NCBI RefSeq assembly: GCF_008017415.1
Contig: NZ_VRSV01000002.1
Coordinates: forward strand, 62,001 to 126,000
Direction of reading: 5' to 3'
Source: Microbacterium hatanonis
Lineage (GTDB): Bacteria > Actinomycetota > Actinomycetes > Actinomycetales > Microbacteriaceae
Length of the DNA stretch: 64,000 bases
The translations under genes and the position numbers were made by a program. The notes below the pieces were generated by a model. It made no database searches, was not told the origin of the DNA, and saw only the letters and a program-made list of their open reading frames with translations. Shown here one piece after another: positions 36,202 through 46,910 of the stretch (positions are counted from its first letter, which is position 1; each line of letters begins with the position of its first letter).

Positions 36202-37154
36202 GACGCCCTCCGACCCGAGATCCCGCGCACGGTGAGCACCGAGAACCCGACGATGAACGCGAACAGCACGAACGCCATCGCGGAAGCCGAGCCGAGCTGG
36301 TTGTACTGGAACGCCTCCGTGTAGATGAGGTAGTTGACCGTCGTCGTGCTCTCGAGGGGTCCGCCCTGGGTGAGCACGTAGATCTCGGCGAAGCCCTGCG
36401 CCAGGTAGATGATGTCCATCGCCACGACGTAGACCAGCATCGGTCGGAGGCCGGGCAGCGTGATGTGGCGGAAGGTCGCCCACTTCCCTGCCCCGTCGAC
36501 CTTGGCGGCCTCGTACAGGTCGCGCGGGATCGACTGGAGCCCCGCCAGCAACAGCACCATGTTGCTGCCGAGCGCCTTCCATATGCGCATGGCCGAGACG
36601 GCGTTCAACGCCGAATCGGCGGAGAGCAGCCACGACTGACCGGACAGACCCAACGCTCCGAGGATCTCGTTGACCAGCCCGGTCTGCGAGTACATCCAGA
36701 GCCAGACGATGCTCACCGCGGTGAGCGACACGATGTGCGGCACGTAGAGCGCTGATCGGAAGAGCCCCACGCCCCGGAACGGCCGATTCACCAGGATCGC
36801 CAGGAACAGAGCGAGCACGACCGTGATCGGCAGGACCTGAAGCACGTAACGACCGGTGACGAGGAGCGCGTTGGCGAAGTCGCCGTCGGTGAGGAGGGCG
36901 GCGTAGTTGTCGAACCCGGTGAATTCCGGGCCCTTGCGGCTCAGCGGGCTGTAGCTCGTGAACGACAGGACGAGGCCGTACACGACGGGAACGAGCTGGA
37001 AGACGAGAACGTACAGACCCGCGGGGAGGACGAAGAGCAGCCCGCAGACAGCGAGGCGGTTCCACTTCTTCGTCTTCCTGCGTGCGGGGCGGGCCGTCCC
37101 GGTGGGCTCCTCCGGAGAGGCCCCCACCGGGACGACGAGATCGGTCACGGCCAT
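36198..37154 (-). CDS. Carbohydrate ABC transporter permease (MalF type)
   Basis: 318 residues from ATG 37152-37154, which lies immediately after the binding-protein stop codon; an alternative start at 37181 would overlap that gene by 26 bp. A basic cytoplasmic N-terminus (ARRKTKKWNR) leads to six membrane helices and the EAA loop YEAAKVDGAGKWATFRHI. It is the partner of the MalG-type permease for CUT1 sugar import. Confidence 0.94.
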   Translation of the reverse strand: MAVTDLVVPVGASPEEPTGTARPARRKTKKWNRLAVCGLLFVLPAGLYVLVFQLVPVVYGLVLSFTSYSPLSRKGPEFTGFDNYAALLTDGDFANALLVTGRYVLQVLPITVVLALFLAILVNRPFRGVGLFRSALYVPHIVSLTAVSIVWLWMYSQTGLVNEILGALGLSGQSWLLSADSALNAVSAMRIWKALGSNMVLLLAGLQSIPRDLYEAAKVDGAGKWATFRHITLPGLRPMLVYVVAMDIIYLAQGFAEIYVLTQGGPLESTTTVNYLIYTEAFQYNQLGSASAMAFVLFAFIVGFSVLTVRGISGRRAS

Positions 37155-37155
37155 G

Positions 37156-38484
37156 TCAGCCGTTCGCCTCGAGGATCTCATCGGTCTCGGTCGCCGCCGA
37201 CTCCAACGCGTCCCGCGCCGGCGTGCCGTTCAGCGCCTGCTCGATCGACGAATCCAGCGCGTCGCGCACCTGGGTCCACCCCACGACGTTCGGGTTCGCC
37301 ACGAACCTGTCGGTCTGCGAGAGGAACATCGAGATCACGGGGCTGTTCTTCGCGTAGTCGCTCTCGGCGGCTGATGCGCGCACCGGCACGGCGCCGATGC
37401 CCTCGGTGTACTCGGTTCCCACGTCAGGGGAGAGCATGTAGGTGATGAACTCCCACGCGAGATCGGCGTGGTCGGTGTCGGAGTTGATCATCAGCCCGGG
37501 GCCCGCTCCCCCGAAGGCAGCGGGGTCGTTGTCTCCGAACGCCAGGGCGGGCATCACGCGGAGGTCTTTGTCGGGGGCGGCCTCGAGGATCTTCTCCATG
37601 CCGCTGGAGCTCTGCACCGTCATCGCCGCCGTGCCGAGGACGAGCGGCTGCTGAGCCGCGGGCGCATTCAGGTAGTCCTCGCCGAGTCCGGTCGAGACCG
37701 CGTCGTCGCCCGAGTAGAGGCCGGCGAAGAAGTCGAGCGCGTCGACCCCCTCGTCGGAGGCGAACGTCGCTTCGGAGCCCGCCTCGTCGAGGAGAGTGCC
37801 GCCCTCGCCGGCGAGGAGCGTGAGGAACGACTGCTGTCGTGCCAGCGCCTGCGAGGGGAGGAGGAGGCCGGAGCGGGTGATGGCTCCCGAACCGTCGCGC
37901 TCGGTCAGCGTCTCCGCAGCGTCGCGGATCTCCTCCCACGTCGACGGCGGATCGTCGGGGTCCAGGCCCGCCGCGGCGAAGGCCTCGGCGTCGTACATCA
38001 CGAGGTATCCCTGGAGCGACAGCGGGATGAGGTACTGGCTGCCGTCGACCTGGCCCCCCGGGAGTGCGGCTGCGAGGTCCTCTCGATCGTCGTCGCTGAG
38101 GTTCGCGACGTCGTCGTCGAGGTTCAGGATGCGGTCGTTGGCCACGAAGTCGGCCGCGGCCGCCGGCCCATGACCGAACACGTCCGGCGCCGTTCCCGCG
38201 GCGAAAGCGGAGTTCAGCTTGGTGGAGATGTCGCCCCAGTCCACGAAGGTGACCTCGACCTGCGCGCCGGTCTCCTCCTCGAACCGGGGCACGAGGGTGT
38301 CGTTCACGAGCTTCTGCTCGTCGGGGTTGGTGCCGGGGAACCAGACCGTGAGGGTCTGCTCCTCGGTGCCGCCCGAGCCGCCGGGGCTGGAGCAGCCGGC
38401 CAGCGCCAGGACCGCGGTCGCGCCGAGCGCGAGAGCGGCCACGACGGATCGGCCGTGCCGGCGAGGGGAGGGTCTAACGTCCAT
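37156..38484 (-). CDS. Extracellular sugar-binding lipoprotein (CUT1 substrate-binding protein)
   Basis: 442 residues with a twin-basic N-terminus, hydrophobic stretch and lipobox LAGCSS, so lipid-anchored outside the membrane. The mature protein has the family-1 solute-binding fold (TVWFPGTNPDEQKLVNDTL, APDVFGHGPAAAADFV, GAGPGLMINSDTDHADLAWE). It captures an oligosaccharide for the two permeases encoded downstream. ATG 38482-38484 with AGGAG seven bases upstream; an operator-like ATACGAAT lies between 13 and 20 bases upstream of the start, pointing to control by the adjacent LacI regulator. Confidence 0.95.
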   Translation of the reverse strand: MDVRPSPRRHGRSVVAALALGATAVLALAGCSSPGGSGGTEEQTLTVWFPGTNPDEQKLVNDTLVPRFEEETGAQVEVTFVDWGDISTKLNSAFAAGTAPDVFGHGPAAAADFVANDRILNLDDDVANLSDDDREDLAAALPGGQVDGSQYLIPLSLQGYLVMYDAEAFAAAGLDPDDPPSTWEEIRDAAETLTERDGSGAITRSGLLLPSQALARQQSFLTLLAGEGGTLLDEAGSEATFASDEGVDALDFFAGLYSGDDAVSTGLGEDYLNAPAAQQPLVLGTAAMTVQSSSGMEKILEAAPDKDLRVMPALAFGDNDPAAFGGAGPGLMINSDTDHADLAWEFITYMLSPDVGTEYTEGIGAVPVRASAAESDYAKNSPVISMFLSQTDRFVANPNVVGWTQVRDALDSSIEQALNGTPARDALESAATETDEILEANG

Positions 38485-38496
38485 GTCATTCTCCTA

Positions 38497-38504
38497 ATTC
38501 GTAT
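38497..38504. promoter_or_regulatory. Operator-like site O3 before the binding-protein gene
   Basis: ATTCGTAT differs at one base from the ATACGTAT core of two stronger sites upstream of lacI and of the divergent beta-helix gene. Its position just upstream of the ribosome site would allow repression of the transport operon or interference with read-through from lacI. Confidence 0.4.
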
Positions 38505-38565
38505 GAGCTCGATGGCCGCTCGGGCGGGACATCGCTGGGTCGGGCGGGGAAAGGTGGTCGAGAAG

Positions 38566-39603
38566 TCAGCGGGGGGCGACGACGGCCGAGGGGGCGCGGA
38601 CCGTCTCCGGTGTCGGCGGTTCGCAGTCGACCGTGTCGACCGTGTCGGGCCCGGCGTCTCCCGCGATGACGCCAAGGAGGAGCGAGACCGCTCTGCGCCC
38701 CATCTCGCGCCGCGGCACGTGAACGTGACTGAAGACGTCGCCACGGGGATCGGAGTCGAGGCTCACTGCGGTGACGTTCGACGCTGGGTCGAGCCCGAGT
38801 TCGTCGAGACTCGCCTGCAGCGCCCGTGCGAGCTCGTAGGTCTCCGCAACGAGGGCCGTGGCTCCGGCGGCGAAGACCTCGGCGACGCGATGGGCGTCGA
38901 GGGCGGACGGCGCACCTTCGATCACCCGGACGCCCAGGCCCGCGGCGGTCGCGGCGAGCCGGAATCCGTCGAGGCGCTCCCGCTGGGGGAGTCCGCGCGC
39001 GGGCACCGCGAAGTACGCGACGTCGCCGTGTCCCGCCGAGACGAGCAGGTCGACGACAGGGGCCATGGCGTCGGTGTAGTTCGCGGTGACGTAGGGGATG
39101 CTGACGCCCGGGATCTCACGGTGGCCGATGAAGACGAAGGGGTACCCCTCGCCGCTGAGGCGGCGGAGTTCGTCGTCGTTCTTCTCGAACCCGAAGATGA
39201 TCGCGCCGTCCGCGAGGCGCAGCCGGTTGCTGCCGCCGCCGTAGATCGAGCGCGTGCCGTCGGGCCGCTGCGTCGACGCGAACAGCACGAGGTCGAGCCC
39301 CGCGCGCACCGCCTCCTCTTCGATGCCGTTGAGGAACTCGTGGTAGTAGTCCTCGGGCGACACCGGGAACACCGGCTCGAAGGTGTGCACCCCGATGAGG
39401 TTGTTGCGACCGCCCCGCAGGGAACGTGCGGCCGCGTTCGGCACGTAGTCGAGCTCGACCATGGCTTCACGGATGCGCTCCTGCGTCGCCTCCGGGATGC
39501 GGCTGGCCGCTGCGCGACCGGTCAGCACCAGCGACACCGTCGCCTGCGAGACGCCGGCGCGCCGGGCGATGTCGCTCTGACGGGGATTCTTGGACGAGGT
39601 CAC
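38566..39603 (-). CDS. LacI-family transcriptional regulator
   Basis: 345 residues. N-terminal helix-turn-helix SDIARRAGVSQATVSLVLTG plus hinge VPNAAARSLRGG, then a periplasmic-binding-protein-like effector domain (LIGVHTFEPVFPVSPEDYY, and VTAVSLDSDPRGDVFSHVHV near the end). It probably represses the downstream CUT1 operon and the divergent beta-helix gene until the sugar binds. I prefer the GTG at 39601-39603 (GGAG six bases upstream) over an ATG 11 codons earlier. Palindromic ATACGTAT sites lie in its own and the divergent promoter. Confidence 0.94.
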   Translation of the reverse strand: MTSSKNPRQSDIARRAGVSQATVSLVLTGRAAASRIPEATQERIREAMVELDYVPNAAARSLRGGRNNLIGVHTFEPVFPVSPEDYYHEFLNGIEEEAVRAGLDLVLFASTQRPDGTRSIYGGGSNRLRLADGAIIFGFEKNDDELRRLSGEGYPFVFIGHREIPGVSIPYVTANYTDAMAPVVDLLVSAGHGDVAYFAVPARGLPQRERLDGFRLAATAAGLGVRVIEGAPSALDAHRVAEVFAAGATALVAETYELARALQASLDELGLDPASNVTAVSLDSDPRGDVFSHVHVPRREMGRRAVSLLLGVIAGDAGPDTVDTVDCEPPTPETVRAPSAVVAPR

Positions 39604-39640
39604 GGCAGCTCCACTTCGAGGTCGTGGGGCCAACATACGC

Positions 39641-39656
39641 GCTGATACGTATAAGC
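39641..39656. promoter_or_regulatory. Operator-like palindrome O1 in the lacI promoter
   Basis: GCTGATACGTATAAGC is a near-perfect 16-bp palindrome centred on ATACGTAT. On the minus strand it falls in the 17-base spacer upstream of a -10-like TATGTT (39632-39637), so binding would block lacI transcription (autoregulation). Confidence 0.6.
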
Positions 39657-39717
39657 ACCAGATCTTTCTCTTCTCGCCGGATCCGGGACGGTCGAGAGGG
39701 CCCGCCGCTGATGACGC

Positions 39718-39746
39718 TTGTAGTCATACGTATAAGCGTCTATACC
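39718..39746 (+). promoter_or_regulatory. Promoter with internal operator O2 for the beta-helix gene
   Basis: TTGTAG (39718-39723), a 17-base spacer and TATACC (39741-39746) form one of the clearest promoters in the window. The spacer contains ATACGTAT at 39726-39733, within a GACGCTT/AAGCGTC inverted repeat (39714-39720 and 39734-39740). A LacI-type repressor bound here would occlude RNA polymerase. Confidence 0.6.
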
Positions 39747-39778
39747 TTGCGGGGTACCGCTCAACGATGAGGAGTCCC

Positions 39779-41863
39779 ATGAGACCTGCCACACGACGAT
39801 TCGCCCCGCTGCTCGCGGCCGCGCTTCTCGCCGCAACGCTCACCGCCATCCCGGCCGAACCCGCCGCGGCCGTCGGCTCGACCTACTACGTCGACGCCGC
39901 ATCCGGCTCCGACTCCAATTCCGGCGGGGCGCCCGCATCCGCCTGGAAGACCCTCGCCAAGGTGAACGCGACGACTCTCGGCCCCGGTGACCAGGTGCTC
40001 CTGCGGGCCGGACAGGTGTGGCTGAATCAGTACCTCGACCTTCGGGGGTCGGGCACCGCCTCCTCCCCCATCGTCGTCGGAAGCTACGGGTCGGGGGCAC
40101 GCCCGCGCATCGATTTCGGGAACACCTCCGTCGGGGGCGAGGGGTTCGGCGTGCGCATCACCAACGGGTCGTTCTGGCACGTGCAGAACCTCGAGATCAC
40201 CAGCGGCACGCAGGCGGCCTCGTTGCGTCGCAACGGCATCCTCATCCTCGGTGCCGGCGCCGGGGGCGGCGCGTTCTCCCACATCCGGGTCGTGAACAAC
40301 TGGATCCACCACATCTACGGCAACGACCGCCGCAGCGGCGGCATCAACATCCACGCGCGCCAGTCGTCGGGGGCCGTGGAGAGCACGTGGGACGACGTCC
40401 TCATCCAGGACAACATCGTCGACGACGTCGCGGACACCGGCATCCAGACGATGACCGATTCTCTGCTCAGCGGTTCGACGTGGACGCACCGCATCGACGC
40501 GTTCACCCGTCTCGTGATCCGAGGCAATGCGGTCACGGCGATCCACCGCGACGGAATCCTCGCCCGCGCCTCGACCGGCGCTCTCGTCGAACGCAATACG
40601 ACGGATCGGGTCGGCACGTACACCACCGCCGACACCGCGGTCGTGAAGTACCTGCCGGCCGTCAGCGTCGTCGCCGCCCAGTGGGCCTATTCGAGCGATC
40701 GGGCGACGTTCCAGTACAACCAGGCCTCGCGGACGCGCCGCATCGACGGCGACGGACAGCCCTGGGACTTCGACGTCGACGTCACCAACAGCGTCTACCA
40801 GTACAACTACAGCTATCTCAACGAGGGCGGCACTCTGCTGCTGATGAACGACACGTCGGGCAACGTCTTCCGGTACAACATCTCGCAGGACGACCTCGAT
40901 CGGTCCGGCGGCGCTTTCAGCATCCCGTTCGGAGGCGGCTCGCTCGACGTCTACAACAACGTCATCTTCCGATCGGCCGGGAGCACCGGGCGCCTGACGA
41001 CGTCGAACTCGGCGGGCGTCGCGACCTACCGCAACAACGTCTTCTACAACCTCGGCACCGGCACCTACGGCGTCGGCGGGGGCGCGTCGTACGCGTCGAA
41101 CACGTTCTACGGCGCGAATACGACGGTGGCACCGGATGCTGCGCGACTCACCGCCGACCCCGGTTTCGCGGCTCCGGGCGGGGCGACCTCGATCTCAGAC
41201 GCCGCCGCGGCGTACACGCTCGCCGCCGGTTCCGCGTCCCGCGACTCCGGACTGACGATCACCGGCAACGGCGGCCTGGACTTCAGCGGCAGGCTGCTCC
41301 CCGGCGCCGGTGTCGACCGGGGTGCGGTGGAGGGCACTCCCGCCACGGCGCTCTCGGCGACAGCGGACTTCGAGGGCGGCTCGCTCGCCGGCTGGACCTC
41401 CGTCGTGGGGCTGTGGACGTCGGAGGGGATACCCGGGTCGCTGACCTCGCAGGCCGCGACGGCGGAGTCCATCGCGTCGGCGGGCTCGACCGCGTGGTCG
41501 GACTACACGGCCGAGGCCCGCATCAGCATCGACTCGCCCTCGGGCAACGCCGGCGTCCTCTTCCGTTACACGGACGCGTCGAACTTCCTCATGCTGCGCC
41601 TCAACGACGCGACCGGCGCGGTCGAGCTGTACCGCCGAAGCGGCGGAACGTTCACCCTCCTCGCCTCGGCCGCGGTCGACGTGACACCGGGCCGATTCGT
41701 GTCGCTGCGGGTGGACGCGCGCGGGTCGACGGCGACCGGATGGGTCGACGGCGTGCCGCTCGTGACGTGGACGAACGCGGCGGGCGGTTTCGCCACCGGC
41801 AAGGTCGGGGTGCGCGCGGCCGCATCGGCGGCTCGCGTCGACGCCGTGACGGTGCGGGGGTGA
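39779..41863 (+). CDS. Secreted right-handed beta-helix protein with C-terminal jelly-roll domain
   Basis: 694 residues from ATG 39779 (GAGGAG five bases upstream; an ATG at 39767 is also in frame). Signal peptide with AAALLAATLTAIPAEPAAA, then STYYVDAASGSDSNSGG, the usual opening of secreted parallel beta-helix proteins. Many beta-helix coils follow (for example VVNNWIHHIYG, VYQYNYSYLNEGG, DVYNNVIFRS) up to about residue 520, then a ~170-residue LamG/3-keto-glucoside-hydrolase-like jelly roll. By family it may be a polysaccharide lyase, hydrolase or glycan-binding protein; I cannot identify catalytic residues with certainty. It is divergent from, and co-regulated with, the CUT1 import locus, so it probably releases the imported saccharide. 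Confidence 0.85.
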   Translation: MRPATRRFAPLLAAALLAATLTAIPAEPAAAVGSTYYVDAASGSDSNSGGAPASAWKTLAKVNATTLGPGDQVLLRAGQVWLNQYLDLRGSGTASSPIVVGSYGSGARPRIDFGNTSVGGEGFGVRITNGSFWHVQNLEITSGTQAASLRRNGILILGAGAGGGAFSHIRVVNNWIHHIYGNDRRSGGINIHARQSSGAVESTWDDVLIQDNIVDDVADTGIQTMTDSLLSGSTWTHRIDAFTRLVIRGNAVTAIHRDGILARASTGALVERNTTDRVGTYTTADTAVVKYLPAVSVVAAQWAYSSDRATFQYNQASRTRRIDGDGQPWDFDVDVTNSVYQYNYSYLNEGGTLLLMNDTSGNVFRYNISQDDLDRSGGAFSIPFGGGSLDVYNNVIFRSAGSTGRLTTSNSAGVATYRNNVFYNLGTGTYGVGGGASYASNTFYGANTTVAPDAARLTADPGFAAPGGATSISDAAAAYTLAAGSASRDSGLTITGNGGLDFSGRLLPGAGVDRGAVEGTPATALSATADFEGGSLAGWTSVVGLWTSEGIPGSLTSQAATAESIASAGSTAWSDYTAEARISIDSPSGNAGVLFRYTDASNFLMLRLNDATGAVELYRRSGGTFTLLASAAVDVTPGRFVSLRVDARGSTATGWVDGVPLVTWTNAAGGFATGKVGVRAAASAARVDAVTVRG

Positions 41864-41870
41864 GGCAGGC

Positions 41871-43958
<2,088 letters not shown>

Positions 43959-43964
43959 CCGCCC

Positions 43965-43970
43965 ACGATA
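43965..43970 (-). promoter_or_regulatory. -10 box of recQ, leaderless spacing
   Basis: TATCGT on the minus strand, exactly 6 bases before the GTG start codon. Confidence 0.45.
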
Positions 43971-44132
43971 ACCCGCGCCCCCGACACCGACCTGCGCGCG
44001 AGCACGAGCGGAGGAGAACTCACCGCCGGAGGACCGATCCGCGCGAACGGGTCCTCCCACCGTGACACCCCCTCCGCCCATCACGAATCGCCCGAGGGCG
44101 CGACGCTCTGGCGCGATGTCGGATCACGCGCC

Positions 44133-44138
44133 TACGGT
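44133..44138 (+). promoter_or_regulatory. Probable -10 box of the GNAT/pirin operon
   Basis: TACGGT about 30 bases upstream of the GNAT start; the short leader carries AGGAAGGA. Confidence 0.4.
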
Positions 44139-44166
44139 GGAACCACCGCCTGAGGAAGGAATCCGC

Positions 44167-44508
44167 ATGACCCTCGAGACCCGCGTCACCCGCAACGACG
44201 AGACGTCGCGGTACGAGATCCACGTCGGAGACGTCGTCGGCGGTTTCGCCGAGTTCCTGACCTCGCGCAGCGGCCGCGTCATCATCACCCACACCGAGCT
44301 CGACCCGCAGTTCAAGGGTCAGGGACTCGGATCGATCCTCGCCGGCGAGGCGCTGGCAGATCTCGCCCGTCGCGGCGAGGTGGTGGTGCCACGATGCCCG
44401 TTCATCGCGCACTACCTCAAGGGCAACGACGTCGCCGGCCTGGTCGTCGACTGGCCCGACGACTCCGACGCCGCCGAGTCGGCGACCCCGGGCGAACAGT
44501 CGTCGTGA
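44167..44508 (+). CDS. GNAT-family N-acetyltransferase (YjdJ-like small type)
   Basis: 113 residues. The acetyl-CoA binding motif A is reduced to the short form FKGQGLGSILAGEALADLA, with preceding strand RVIITHTELDP and following VVPRCPFIAHYLK, matching the small COG2388/YjdJ-type acetyltransferases (about 90-110 residues). Substrate unknown. Start ATG with a strong AGGAAGGA site. Its stop overlaps the pirin start (GTGA), so the two are coupled. Confidence 0.9.
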   Translation: MTLETRVTRNDETSRYEIHVGDVVGGFAEFLTSRSGRVIITHTELDPQFKGQGLGSILAGEALADLARRGEVVVPRCPFIAHYLKGNDVAGLVVDWPDDSDAAESATPGEQSS

Positions 44509-45518
44509 CCCGGCTCGACACCGACGGCGCCGCGGGCCAGTCGCCCGAGACCGAGGGCCCCGTCGCCTGCGACGGCCCCCGCAGCCTGCTGCTCGAGGCA
44601 CGGGAGGTGCCGCTGGGCGGGGTTCGGGCGATGTCGGTGCACCGCAGCCTGCCGCAGCGTGCACTGCCGATGGTCGGAGCCTGGTGCTTCCTCGACCGTT
44701 TCGGACCGCAGGAGGCGAAGATGCGCGTCGAGCCGCATCCGCACATCGGCCTCCAGACGGTCACCTGGCCGTTCGTCGGAGACGTGCGGCATCGCGACGC
44801 GGTGGGCAGCGACGTCCTCGTGCGACGCGGCGCGCTCAACCTCATGACGAGCGGCGCCGGCATCTCGCATTCCGAGTACTCGGTCGGCGACGACCCCGTG
44901 CCCCTCGACGCCCTCCAGCTGTGGGTCGCGCTCCCCGAGTCGCGCCGCCACGGCGCACCCGCTTTCGAGCAGCACGCCGAGCTGCCGGTGGTCTCGCTCG
45001 AGGCCGTCGGCGCCGGCGCCGGGGGCGAAGCCACCGTCGTGCTGGGCGAGCTCGCCGGCGTCGTCTCGCCCGCGACCGTCCACACCCCGATCGTCGGTGC
45101 CGAGGTGCGCATTCCGGCCGGATCCACGGTGCGGATCCCGCTGCGCCCCGACTGGGAGTACGCGGTCGTCGGATGCTTCGGAGAGGCGCATGTCGCGTCC
45201 GAGCCGACCGGATCCGTCGCGCTCGACAGCACGCACCTGCTCTACCTCGGCACCTCGCGCGACGGGGTCGACGTCTCGAGCGTCACCGACGCGACGGTGT
45301 TCCTCCTGGGGGGCGAGCCGTTCGAGGCCGACATCGTCATGTGGTGGAACTTCGTCGGCCGCACCCACGACGAGATCGTCGAGGCCCGCGACGAGTGGGA
45401 GGCGGCCGCTGCCCGGTTCGGCCGCGTCGTCGACCACGGCGACGAGCGCATCCCCGCGCCGCCCCTTCCCGGCGTGCGCCTCACCCCGCGCAGGCGCCCC
45501 GACCGGCCCCGCGACTGA
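44505..45518 (+). CDS. Pirin-family cupin protein
   Basis: 337 residues from GTG 44505. The N-terminal cupin has the metal-binding motif EPHPHIGLQTVTW, followed by RHRDAVGSD and the pirin signature SGAGISHSEYS; the second cupin ends the protein. Pirins bind Fe and some have quercetinase or redox-sensing activity; the role here is not evident. It overlaps the acetyltransferase gene by 4 bp and is followed after 37 bp by the pentapeptide gene, probably one operon. Confidence 0.93.
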   Translation: MTRLDTDGAAGQSPETEGPVACDGPRSLLLEAREVPLGGVRAMSVHRSLPQRALPMVGAWCFLDRFGPQEAKMRVEPHPHIGLQTVTWPFVGDVRHRDAVGSDVLVRRGALNLMTSGAGISHSEYSVGDDPVPLDALQLWVALPESRRHGAPAFEQHAELPVVSLEAVGAGAGGEATVVLGELAGVVSPATVHTPIVGAEVRIPAGSTVRIPLRPDWEYAVVGCFGEAHVASEPTGSVALDSTHLLYLGTSRDGVDVSSVTDATVFLLGGEPFEADIVMWWNFVGRTHDEIVEARDEWEAAAARFGRVVDHGDERIPAPPLPGVRLTPRRRPDRPRD

Positions 45519-45555
45519 CCACGCCGCATCCGTCTCCTCGATCCCGTCAGGACCC

Positions 45556-46218
45556 ATGGCACGCCGCCCCGCCCTCACCGCACCGCGCATCGACCCGATC
45601 GCCCTCCCCGACCTCGACGACGGCGACGTCGACGACCTCTTCGCGGGAGCGAGCCTCGACGCCCGGCGCTTCGCCAGCGTCGACCTCGACGGGCGCGACC
45701 TCGTCGATGTGTCGTTCACCGAGTGCGCGCTGACCGATGTCTCCGCCCACGACGCCGACCTGCGGGCGTCTCGGTTCGTCGAGACGACGATCGATCGACT
45801 GATCGCCCCGGTGCTGCGCGCCTCTCGCTCGCACCTCCGCGACGTGCGCATCGCGGGGTCGCGCCTCGGGTCTGTCGAGCTCTACGACTCCGGCCTGCAG
45901 TCGGTGCACCTCGTCGGGTGCAAGCTCGGCTACGTGAACCTCCGCGGCGCCGAGCTGCGCGACGTGCAGTTCACCGACTGCACGATCGACGAACTCGACC
46001 TCGGTCGGGCGCGCGCGACGCGGGTCGCGTTCCGCGACTGCCGCGTCGCGAGCCTCGACCTCACCGGCGCGACGCTCTCAAACGTCGACCTGCGCGGGCT
46101 CGCGCTGCAGCAGCTCACCGGGATCGAGGGCCTCAAGGGAGCGACCCTCGACAGTTCGCAGGTCGCCCTGCTCGCCGACCTGTTCGCCGCGCGGCTCGGC
46201 ATCACCGTCCTCGACTGA
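45556..46218 (+). CDS. Pentapeptide-repeat protein
   Basis: 220 residues. From about residue 30 onward the sequence falls into A(D/N)LxX-type five-residue steps (DLDGRDLVDVSFTECALTD, LRGAELRDVQFTDCTIDELD), predicting a right-handed square beta-helix. No signal peptide. Some family members mimic DNA and protect gyrase from inhibitors; there is no specific evidence for that here. ATG at 45556 without a strong ribosome site. Confidence 0.9.
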   Translation: MARRPALTAPRIDPIALPDLDDGDVDDLFAGASLDARRFASVDLDGRDLVDVSFTECALTDVSAHDADLRASRFVETTIDRLIAPVLRASRSHLRDVRIAGSRLGSVELYDSGLQSVHLVGCKLGYVNLRGAELRDVQFTDCTIDELDLGRARATRVAFRDCRVASLDLTGATLSNVDLRGLALQQLTGIEGLKGATLDSSQVALLADLFAARLGITVLD

Positions 46219-46225
46219 GGCCCAT

Positions 46226-46293
46226 CGAGGGTGCCCGTTTCCGCCGATCGTGCCCGAACTTCCGCGCACCCATGGCGGAAACGGGCACCCTCG
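46226..46293. repeat. Nested intergenic palindrome, copy 3
   Basis: Perfect 20-base outer arms (46226-46245 and 46274-46293) sharing GAGGGTGCCCGTTT with copies 1 and 2, enclosing a 28-base loop with weak inner pairing. It starts 8 bases after the pentapeptide-repeat gene stop and precedes the ECF promoter, so it would work as a terminator. Confidence 0.85.
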
Positions 46294-46332
46294 CGACCCG
46301 GCAGACTCGGCCCGCGGGCAGAACCCGGGCGA

Positions 46333-46338
46333 TACGCT
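46333..46338 (+). promoter_or_regulatory. -10 box of the first ECF S-component gene, leaderless spacing
   Basis: TACGCT, exactly 6 bases before the GTG start at 46345; the intervening GGAG might also serve as a very close ribosome site. Confidence 0.45.
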
Positions 46339-46344
46339 GGAGCC

Positions 46345-46899
46345 GTGGCGGCAGCATCCCGACTCTCCACGCGCGTCCTTCTGGTGTGCGCGGCGATCGG
46401 CGTCGCCACGGGTCTGCTGGGCGCGGTCGCCGGCTGGGTCACCCCGGCGGTCATCGCCGGCATCCCGGTGATCTACGGCTTCGTCCTCGGCGTGCACGTG
46501 ATCCCCGGGATCATCTCGCAGGAGGTGCTGCGCCTGCCTCTCGTGGCCCTCATCACCCACGTGCTCGCCGCTCTCGTCTCCAGCGCGGTCGCCCCGCAGT
46601 TCGCGCTGTCGTTCCTCGGCACGGCGCTGCTGTTCGGCGGCATCCAGGAGGGCGTCGCAGCCCTGACCCGCTACCGCGTCTGGCGGTCGTGGCGCTTCTT
46701 CATCTCGGCGCTCATCATCGGCGCCGTCATCGCGGTCGCCGTCGGATTCATCGCGCACCTGTCGACGATGGCGCCCTGGGCGGGCGTCGCCTATCTGGTG
46801 CTCGCCGTGCTCGGCCCGGTCGCCTGGACGGCCGTCGCGCTGGCCATCGGCGCCGCTCTCCGTCGCACCGGCGTCGGCCGCGTGCCCGGGCACCGCTGA
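46345..46899 (+). CDS. ECF transporter S component 1 (YkoE-like)
   Basis: 184 residues, five or six membrane helices (VLLVCAAIGVATGLLGAVAG through PVAWTAVALAIGAALRR), no soluble domain. It is paralogous to the S component encoded at 49558 (both open with a L-x-CAAIGVA-x-G block and share the overall helix pattern) and the pair flanks the ATPase and T genes. Size and arrangement resemble YkoE of the YkoEDC thiamine/HMP uptake family, so thiamine-like substrate is a reasonable but unproven guess. GTG 46345 chosen because the helices begin just after it and the promoter spacing fits. Confidence 0.82.
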   Translation: MAAASRLSTRVLLVCAAIGVATGLLGAVAGWVTPAVIAGIPVIYGFVLGVHVIPGIISQEVLRLPLVALITHVLAALVSSAVAPQFALSFLGTALLFGGIQEGVAALTRYRVWRSWRFFISALIIGAVIAVAVGFIAHLSTMAPWAGVAYLVLAVLGPVAWTAVALAIGAALRRTGVGRVPGHR

Positions 46900-46910
46900 G
46901 GCCCACCACC

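Noticed and set aside
36202..37065. Long N-terminal extension of the MalG-type permease
   Set aside because: It overlaps the MalF-type permease in another frame and lacks membrane helices; the ATG at 36201 gives a normal-length permease.
44394..44505. Earlier start for the pirin gene inside the acetyltransferase gene
   Set aside because: The upstream peptide is Arg-rich antisense-like sequence; the GTG overlapping the acetyltransferase stop matches the operon's coupling pattern.
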